Assembly (NCBI GenBank): GCA_029547805.1
Contig: JAKPOP010000017.1
Coordinates: forward strand, 62,001 to 126,000
Source of the DNA: Deltaproteobacteria bacterium
GTDB taxonomy: Bacteria; Myxococcota_A; UBA9042; DTJE01
DNA length: 64,000 nucleotides
Reading direction: 5' to 3'
In this document: piece by piece, positions 57,663-64,000 of the stretch
Layout: each line of letters opens with the position of its first letter
Position numbering within the stretch: the first letter of the stretch is position 1
The notes under the pieces: generated by a model
The model's input: only the letters and a program-made list of their open reading frames with translations
The model's database searches: none
What the model was told of the DNA's origin: nothing
Program-made: the position numbers and the translations under genes

Positions 57663-58898
57663 TCAGGAGACCGGGGCATTCGGTCGGGAGCCCGCCCCTG
57701 CGGGATCGGGCCAGAGGCGGACCTCGAACCGGGCGCCGCCCGACGGACGATTGACCGCCCCGATCTCGCCGTTGTGGGCCTCCACGATCAGCCGCGCCAT
57801 GTAGAGCCCCATCCCCAGTCCCCCCTCCCCCTTGGTGCTGACGAACGGCTCGAACAGCCGGTCCGCCGCCCCCTCGGGCAGCCCCGGGCCCTCATCCTCC
57901 ACGGCAAGCCGGATCTGGCCGCCCTGCAGGATCCCGGCGGAGACGGTGATGGCCTGGCCCTGGATGGTGGCTTGGACCGCATTTCGCAGCAGGTTCACCA
58001 GCACCTGGATCAGTTTTCCCCGGTCCCCCTGGATGGGAGGGAGGCCGTCCTCCACGAACGTCTGCACCCGCCGGCGTCGGAACTCCACGTCGCCCCGCAT
58101 CACCACCAGGGCGTCCCGGACCAGGTCGCCGACGTCCACGGTGGAGATGGCGGTCCCCAGGCGCCCGTCCCGGGAGAACTGGTGCAGCGACTCCAGCGTC
58201 CCCATCAGGGCGTGGAGCCCCGACAGCCCGACACGCACCGACTCCTTCATCTCCTCGGAAGCCCCCATCGACTCCAGGTCCGCCTCCAGGAAGGTGAGCC
58301 CCATCAGGGCGTTCCGGAGGTCGTGGACGACCCCCGTGGCCAGGCGGCCCATGCTGCTGAGCCGCTCCATGTGCAGCATCCGCTGCTGGGCCTCCCGGAG
58401 TTCCTGGAGCGTTCGCGTCAGGTCCTCGTTCCGAACCGCCAGGCGTTCCAGCAGTCCCGTCACCGCCCGGCGATAGAAGACCATCTCCTGGGCCTCCCGG
58501 ACGGTCCGGACCAGGTCCCCGATGTCAAAGGGCTTCGTGAGGAACCGGAAGACCTTCGCCTCGTTGATCGCCTGAAGAATCACCGGCGCGTCGGTATAGG
58601 CCGACAGCACGATTCCGACCACGTCGGGTCGCTCGGTGGTCAGGCGCGACAGCAGGTCCACCCCCGTCAGACCGGGCATCCGCTGGTCCGAAATCACCAG
58701 GTCCAGGGGCTCCGCGAGAGCGCTGGCGAGCCCCGAGGGACCGTCGGTGGCCCGGACCACCCGGAGGCCCTCGTCCTGCAGCACCGCCTCCAGGACGTCC
58801 AGGTTTTCGGGCTCGTCATCGACAATCAGGATCGCACGATGCAGCAGGTCCCCCATTCCCTGCTGTTCCACCAGTCGCTGGAGGGTCTCGATGCCCAT
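57663..58898 (-). CDS. Receiver-domain sensor histidine kinase
   Basis: AILIVDDEPENLDVLEAVLQDEGL...DLVISDQRMPGLTG...FLTKPFD; RLATGVVHDLRNALMGL (H-box); NLLRNAVQATIQG; VEDEGPGLPEG; GGLGMGLYMARLIVEAHNGEI. Confidence 0.93.
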   Translation of the reverse strand: MGIETLQRLVEQQGMGDLLHRAILIVDDEPENLDVLEAVLQDEGLRVVRATDGPSGLASALAEPLDLVISDQRMPGLTGVDLLSRLTTERPDVVGIVLSAYTDAPVILQAINEAKVFRFLTKPFDIGDLVRTVREAQEMVFYRRAVTGLLERLAVRNEDLTRTLQELREAQQRMLHMERLSSMGRLATGVVHDLRNALMGLTFLEADLESMGASEEMKESVRVGLSGLHALMGTLESLHQFSRDGRLGTAISTVDVGDLVRDALVVMRGDVEFRRRRVQTFVEDGLPPIQGDRGKLIQVLVNLLRNAVQATIQGQAITVSAGILQGGQIRLAVEDEGPGLPEGAADRLFEPFVSTKGEGGLGMGLYMARLIVEAHNGEIGAVNRPSGGARFEVRLWPDPAGAGSRPNAPVS

Positions 58899-58990
58899 CG
58901 CAAGGCGAGTATAGGGGCCACCGGTGCACACCGGCAAGTTTTCTTCCGCCCGTTCCCCCTCTATCATTCTCTCCTCGACAGGAGGCCCCG

Positions 58991-60298
58991 ATGGACCGTC
59001 GTTCCCTGGTGCTCCGCAACGTCCGACTCCCTGGAAGGCCGGGACATCCCGGGACGGACGTCCTGGTGGAAGGAGGTCTCTTCGAGCGGATCGGGGGGGC
59101 CGTGACGCCCCGGGAGCCGGCCGTCGAGATCGACGCCGGGGGAGCCTGGCTGGTCCCGGGAGCCGTGGACATGCACGTCCACCTGCGCGACCCGGGATGG
59201 ACCCACAAGGAGGACCTCCAGAGCGGGTCCCGGGCCGCCGTGGCCGGGGGCGTCACCACCGTCTGCGACATGCCCAACACGGTTCCCCCGACCCTGGGCC
59301 TCGAGGACCTCCGGGCCAAGGCGGCCCGGGCCCGGGAGGTGTCCCTTTGCGAGATGCGTTTCTTCCTGGCCCTGGCCCAGGACAACCTGGACCAGATCGC
59401 TCGTTGCCTGGAGGAGCCGGCCTTCGCCGGAGTCAAGGTGTTCCTGGGGGCGACCACCGGGGACCTCCTCTCGGGCGACCGGGCCCTGGAGCGGGCCGTG
59501 GACCGGTTTCCGTGCCTCTTCGCCTTCCACGCCGAGGACGAGACGGTCCTCCAGGAGGCCCGTCGCGGAGCAGGCCCGGACCCCACTGCGGCGGACCACC
59601 ACCGACTGCGCCCGCCCGAGGCGGTGGTCCGGGGGGCCCTCCGGGTGGCGGGCCTCTGGCGCCCCGGAAGGCGCCTGCACCTCTGTCATCTCTCCTCGGC
59701 CCGGGAACTGGAGGTCCTCCGGGACCACCCGGGACTCACCGCCGAGGTGACGCCGCACCACCTCTGGTTCACCGCCCAGGACACCGGCGCCCTGGGCAAC
59801 TGGCTCAAGGTGAATCCGCCGGTCCGACTGGCCGAGGATCGGGAGGCCCTCCGGAGGGCCCTGGCCGACGGCGCGATCGACGCCGTGGCCACGGACCACG
59901 CGCCCCATACCCTTGAGGAAAAGGCCCTGCCCTACCCCCAGGCCCCGTCGGGGGTGCCGGGACTGGAGACCTCCGTGCCGGCGGTCCTGCGCCTGGTCCA
60001 GGAGGGACTGCTGACCCTGGATCGGGCCGTCGAGGTCCTCTCGGCCACGCCGGCCCGCCTGCTGGGCCTTCGGGACCGGGGGGCGATTGCCGAGGGACTC
60101 CGGGCCGACTGCTTCCTGTGGGACCCCGATGGAACCTGGGTTCCCGAGGCCGGAGACCTGGTCAGCCGCTGCCGCTGGAGTCCCTTCTTCGGCCTGCCGC
60201 TGGCCCGGCGTCCCCTGGCCACCTGGGTGGCCGGGGTCCTGGTGCATGCCTCGTCCGAGTTCCGACACAGAACAGGGATCACTGCCCCTGCTGATTGA
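58991..60298 (+). CDS. pyrC: Dihydroorotase
   Basis: VDMHVHLRDPGWTHKEDLQSGSRAAVAGGVTTVCDMPNTVPP; HLCHLSSARELEVLRDHPGLTAEVTPHHLWFT; DAVATDHAPHTLEEK. Confidence 0.94.
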   Translation: MDRRSLVLRNVRLPGRPGHPGTDVLVEGGLFERIGGAVTPREPAVEIDAGGAWLVPGAVDMHVHLRDPGWTHKEDLQSGSRAAVAGGVTTVCDMPNTVPPTLGLEDLRAKAARAREVSLCEMRFFLALAQDNLDQIARCLEEPAFAGVKVFLGATTGDLLSGDRALERAVDRFPCLFAFHAEDETVLQEARRGAGPDPTAADHHRLRPPEAVVRGALRVAGLWRPGRRLHLCHLSSARELEVLRDHPGLTAEVTPHHLWFTAQDTGALGNWLKVNPPVRLAEDREALRRALADGAIDAVATDHAPHTLEEKALPYPQAPSGVPGLETSVPAVLRLVQEGLLTLDRAVEVLSATPARLLGLRDRGAIAEGLRADCFLWDPDGTWVPEAGDLVSRCRWSPFFGLPLARRPLATWVAGVLVHASSEFRHRTGITAPAD

Positions 60299-61145
60299 TG
60301 GCGACCTGCACGGTCTGGAGCACCAGTCGGGCCGGCTCGATCAGTTCCGTGGCCTGCCCGGTGACCTGGGCGGTGACGATGAACTTCTTGAGGTAGAACA
60401 TGGCCTCCCGGAAGCGGTTCTTCCGGATCAGGGCGTTGGCCAGGTTGAAGGCCCCGGCCAGATTCTCGGGGTCCAGTTCCAGGCTCCGGGTGAGGCTCTC
60501 GATCGCCCGGTCGACCTCCCCCATGCTCAACTGCATCAAGCCCAGGTTGTGGTGGCACTCGGCGTCGTCGGGATTCAGGCGGACACACTCCTGGAAGACC
60601 GCCAGGGCCTCCTGTTCCGCCCCCTGCTTCCGGTAGAGGCTGCCCAGGCCCGAAAAGGCCCGGGCATACCCGGGGTCCAGGTCAATGGCCTTCCGATAGA
60701 GGTCGTCCGCCTCCCCGATCCGCCCCTTCTGGGCCAGCACGTCGGCTGCCCAGAAGACGGCCCCCACGTGCCCCGGGTTCAGTTTCTGGGCCTCCTGGAA
60801 CCGGGCCAGCGCCCCGTCCAGGTCCTTCTTCGCGATGGCCAGGCGCCCCAGCTGGAAAATGGCCTCCGCATCCTTGGGCGCCAGCCTGGAGGCTTCCCGG
60901 AGCTCCCGCTCGGCCCCAATCAGGTCCTCTTTCTCATGGAGCAACAGCATGCCCAGTTGGAGGTGCGCCGCGGCGTTCTTGGGATACAGGTTGATGGCCG
61001 ACTCGAAGAGGGCCTTCGCCTCGGCCACGTCCTTCCGGTCCCAGGCCTTGATCCCCCGGTTGGTCAGGGCGATCGAGTCGTTCCGGGCCCGGCTGCACGA
61101 CGACAACAACAGCGCCACGACCACCAGGGAAAGGACCTTCTTCAT
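60279..61145 (-). CDS. TPR-repeat lipoprotein
   Basis: MKKVLSLVVVALLLSSCSRARN lipobox; at least six TPR units. Confidence 0.85.
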   Translation of the reverse strand: MKKVLSLVVVALLLSSCSRARNDSIALTNRGIKAWDRKDVAEAKALFESAINLYPKNAAAHLQLGMLLLHEKEDLIGAERELREASRLAPKDAEAIFQLGRLAIAKKDLDGALARFQEAQKLNPGHVGAVFWAADVLAQKGRIGEADDLYRKAIDLDPGYARAFSGLGSLYRKQGAEQEALAVFQECVRLNPDDAECHHNLGLMQLSMGEVDRAIESLTRSLELDPENLAGAFNLANALIRKNRFREAMFYLKKFIVTAQVTGQATELIEPARLVLQTVQVAINQQGQ

Positions 61146-61173
61146 GATCGACTCCTGCCGCAGGGCGAGGGAC

Positions 61174-62916
61174 TCACCGGGTCGTCGTGGCCCGGAAGAT
61201 GAACGGGTACACGACCCGCGCGATGCCGCCACTCTTCGGGGCCGGGAACTTCCAGGTCACGATGCGGGTCTTCAGGCACTGCTCCACCGCCGCACTGCCC
61301 AGGGATCCGCCGGTCGCCCGGACCTGGGCCACGCTCCCGTCGGCCAGGATCAACCACTCCATGTTCACGTCGCCCTGAAGGGACGGGTTCTTCTGGAGTT
61401 CCTGCTGGTAGCACCACTTGACCTGGTCCATCTTGGTCTGGATGTAGCGCCGAACCGTCTCCTTATCCAGTTCGCCGGTCACCGACGAGGGGCCGGAATA
61501 GACCACGGGCTCGCCGCCGCCCCGGAACCTCAGCCGCGACGCCGCGCCCTCCGCCTCGCTCCGGGACAGTCCCTGGATTCCCCGGAGGTCCGCCGGCCCG
61601 AACTCCGAACCGCCGCCCCAGCCCGTTCCCCGGAAACCACCGCCTCCGCCGCCGCCCAGGGTCCCGCCAAAGGCATCCAGTCCCATGGCCAGTTCGGCGT
61701 CCAGTCCCCGGTCCCCGATGACCCGGATCCCCATCATTCCGCCGCCGATCCCCGGCCCGACGGCATCCAGGACCTGATTCATGAGGTCCTGCTGGTCCCC
61801 CAGCACCCGGGTCAGTGCCGTGTCGGCCACCTGCCGGTCCTTCTGGACCTGGTCCTCGGTCACCAGGCGGCTCGTGGGCTTTTCGTCCACCGGACGCTGG
61901 CTCAACACGGTCCCGGGCTGCTGGACCTGCTGGGCCTGTTCCAGTTTCCGCCGCTCCTCCTCCCGCTCCTTCTTCTCCTCTTCGACCTTCCGCTCGAGCA
62001 TCGCCACCTGGATCCGCTTCAGGGCCTCGGTACGCCGCTCATAGGGGTCCCGGACGGCCCGCAGCTGCTCCTCGGGGACCAGGGTCACCAGCACCATGAA
62101 GGCCAGATGCAGCACCAAAGACACCAGGAGATAGAGGTGCTCCCGGAGGCTGAAGCGCCGGGTCCAGGACCCGACCGGGCGCCTGGACGGCAGCGGCGAC
62201 AACCCCATCACGAAGACGAAGGCCCCCAGTTGGAGTCGGGCCCGGGTCTTCCGGTTGATCCGCACGTAGCGCCCCTGCTCGACCAGTTCCCGGCGCCGCA
62301 TCTCGGGCAGGCGGACGATCCGGCCCTCGACCAGGAAGTCCCCCTCGGCACCGGGCAGGGACACGTCCAGCAGAAAGTCCTCCCCGTCGGGACGCGCCAG
62401 TTCCACGCTCGCCCCGCCGACCACCTCCTCCGGGAGGAAGACCCGGGCCTTGGGGTCCGTGCCGACGGTCAGGGTCTCTCCGGGTCGGAGGAGGTCCGTG
62501 TAGAGGGTCCGATCCCCCCACAGCATCGACACCTCGAGACCCAGGGGCCCGGCGGCATGGTCCAGGGCGCCGGTCCATGCCCCGTCGGCGATGGCCCCGG
62601 ACCGGGTCGCCTCGTAATCGAACACGAGAGTCGTGTCGCCGATCTTCACCTCGTCACCGGGATTCAGGGCGGCATGGCTGACCTTCTTCCCGTTCACGAA
62701 CGTCCCGGAGGCGCTCTCCAGGTCCGACAGCAGGACCTCCCCCGAGTCCTTCCACTCGATCATGCAGTGGAGGTTCGAGACCCCTTCCCCCTGGAGCCGG
62801 AGGTGGTTCTGGCCTCCCCTTCCGATCCGGATGGTCCTCTGGGTGAAGACCTCCTCCCGGACCAGACTGCCCCCTTCGTAGATACTGACCCGGATGGTGG
62901 GCGTCTGTTTGGACAT
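61174..62916 (-). CDS. FHA-domain protein with TM segment and AgmX/PglI-type C-terminal (TonB-like) domain
   Basis: TIRIGRGGQNHLRLQGEGVSNLHCMIEW...SASGTFVNGKKV (FHA); C-term IQTKMDQVKWCYQQELQKNPSLQGDVNMEWLILADGSVAQVRATGGSLGSAAVEQCLKTRIVTWKFPAPKSGGIARVVYPFIF. Confidence 0.9.
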   Translation of the reverse strand: MSKQTPTIRVSIYEGGSLVREEVFTQRTIRIGRGGQNHLRLQGEGVSNLHCMIEWKDSGEVLLSDLESASGTFVNGKKVSHAALNPGDEVKIGDTTLVFDYEATRSGAIADGAWTGALDHAAGPLGLEVSMLWGDRTLYTDLLRPGETLTVGTDPKARVFLPEEVVGGASVELARPDGEDFLLDVSLPGAEGDFLVEGRIVRLPEMRRRELVEQGRYVRINRKTRARLQLGAFVFVMGLSPLPSRRPVGSWTRRFSLREHLYLLVSLVLHLAFMVLVTLVPEEQLRAVRDPYERRTEALKRIQVAMLERKVEEEKKEREEERRKLEQAQQVQQPGTVLSQRPVDEKPTSRLVTEDQVQKDRQVADTALTRVLGDQQDLMNQVLDAVGPGIGGGMMGIRVIGDRGLDAELAMGLDAFGGTLGGGGGGGFRGTGWGGGSEFGPADLRGIQGLSRSEAEGAASRLRFRGGGEPVVYSGPSSVTGELDKETVRRYIQTKMDQVKWCYQQELQKNPSLQGDVNMEWLILADGSVAQVRATGGSLGSAAVEQCLKTRIVTWKFPAPKSGGIARVVYPFIFRATTTR

Positions 62917-62935
62917 GTTTCCCCCTCGTGGGACC

Positions 62936-63208
62936 TCAGAGGTCCTCGGCGCTCTTCAGGATCTCGTCCACGAAATCGGTCCTCACCCGGATCAGGCTGG
63001 GGCCCTCTTCCAGCACCACGGCCTCCGCGACCCCCTGGTTGGGCCGCAGGAAATCCGCCTCCAGGACCCCCGCCTCGTCGCTGAAGTCGAAGGTCTTCTG
63101 GGGGGAGTCGCCGGTTCCCTTCTTCGGAGGCTCCTTCTTCTGCTGCGCCCAGGCCGGCGCGGCGGCCAGCCCCAAAACGAGACCGATGGCGATCAGCAAC
63201 CGGTTCAT
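62936..63208 (-). CDS. Small secreted protein linked to FHA/AgmX gene
   Basis: Signal peptide MNRLLIAIGLVLGLAAAPAWA; TFDFSDEAGVLEADFLRPNQGVAEAVVLEEGPSLIRVRTDFVDEILKSAEDL. Confidence 0.75.
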   Translation of the reverse strand: MNRLLIAIGLVLGLAAAPAWAQQKKEPPKKGTGDSPQKTFDFSDEAGVLEADFLRPNQGVAEAVVLEEGPSLIRVRTDFVDEILKSAEDL

Positions 63209-63281
63209 GACCCACCTCCCTCCCGAATGCTACGTCGCTCCCTCCCTGCTGACAATCGATTCCCCGGGTGCATTCCCATCC

Positions 63282-63998
63282 TCAAGGCGTTCCCTCGGGA
63301 GCCGGAGCGGCGGGAGGCGCTTCCCGCAGCGCCTCGATCGTCGCCCGGATCGATTCCAGCCGGCGCGTCGCCTCCTTCCGCCGGGGATGTTGCGCGGGGG
63401 CGATTCGAAGGAACGACTCGCAGGCCCGAAGCGCCTCCTCGTTCTTCTGCAGGGTCATCTGGTAGAGCACGCACAGATTGAACTGGACGTCCGGATTCTG
63501 GCCGTCCCGGTCGATCTGCTGGTAGATCGCCAGGGCCTCGTTCCCCTGGTTCAGCCCCCGTAGGGCCACGGCCTTCCCGAGAGACGCCTCGTAACTGCCG
63601 GGGTTCAGTTTCAGCGCCTCGGAGAACTGGGCCAGCGCCGTCTCGAAGTCCTTGTAGGCCAGCGTCACCGCCCCGAAGTTCATCCGCCCGTGGAACAGGC
63701 GCGGGTCGTCCCGCACGGCCTTCTGGAACAGTTGCACCGCCTGCCGGACCTCGCCCTTCTTCAGGAAGATCAGGCCCAGCACGTTCTGCACCGGCCCGTC
63801 GTCGGGGCTCAGGGAGAGGGCGTTCCGCCCCACCAGGATGCCCACGTCCGGCAGGCCCATCTCCAGATAGGCCGCCTCCAGGACCTGGTACGCATCCATC
63901 GAGTCGGGGTCTGCGACCAGGGCCTTCCGAGCCAGGGAGATCGCCTCGGGGAACTTCCGCTCGCGCAGGGCCCGGGCAGCATAGAACGAGTTGGCCAC
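63282..63998 (-). CDS. TPR-repeat protein, possibly extending beyond window
   Basis: Multiple TPR units (NSFYAARALRERKFPEAISLARKALVADPDSMDAYQVLEAAYLEMG...). Confidence 0.8.
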   Translation of the reverse strand: MANSFYAARALRERKFPEAISLARKALVADPDSMDAYQVLEAAYLEMGLPDVGILVGRNALSLSPDDGPVQNVLGLIFLKKGEVRQAVQLFQKAVRDDPRLFHGRMNFGAVTLAYKDFETALAQFSEALKLNPGSYEASLGKAVALRGLNQGNEALAIYQQIDRDGQNPDVQFNLCVLYQMTLQKNEEALRACESFLRIAPAQHPRRKEATRRLESIRATIEALREAPPAAPAPEGTP

Positions 63999-64000
63999 GG

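Noticed and set aside
56328-59105. 925-aa plus-strand ORF with VGPVVRRRxHR repeats
   Set aside because: Antisense reading of the PPTDNGTD repeat gene and of the histidine kinase; the repeats are inherited from the sense strand.

Overview
The window is high-GC bacterial chromosome. Gene content and style (Cys-rich lipoproteins with Asp/Pro linkers, an AgmX/PglI-type C-terminus, TPR lipoproteins) suggest Myxococcota or another deltaproteobacterial-type lineage; this assignment is inference. The left part (about 2-18.2 kb, minus strand) holds a split transketolase and a dcw division/cell-wall cluster: mraZ-rsmH-ftsL-TPR lipoprotein-ftsI-murE-murF-mraY-ftsW-murG-ftsQ-ftsA-ftsZ. This cluster has no murD, murC, murB or ddl. 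Other confident genes are htrA/degP with an adjacent RpoH-like sigma factor, greA, tsaE, an RdgC-like pair, a PBP transpeptidase, rpmB, dus, prmC, era, a GGDEF cyclase, a P-loop/dCMP deaminase fusion, rpoZ, tmk, the RNase P RNA gene (rnpB), a REC-histidine kinase, pyrC, and an FHA/AgmX/TPR cluster at the right edge. Between these lie many predicted lipoproteins that are Cys-rich or carry repeats. The observations I would check first are an ABC permease with a large Cys-rich 'CxxDxDC' insertion, a pair of Cys-rich lipoproteins with PPTDNGTD repeats, the P-loop/deaminase fusion, the RdgC-like two-gene unit, the small FHA/AgmX-linked gene set and the reduced dcw cluster. I saw no CRISPR array, transposase or tRNA gene. 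Many long ORFs in the track are antisense high-GC artefacts. All family calls come from reading motifs; no database search was run.
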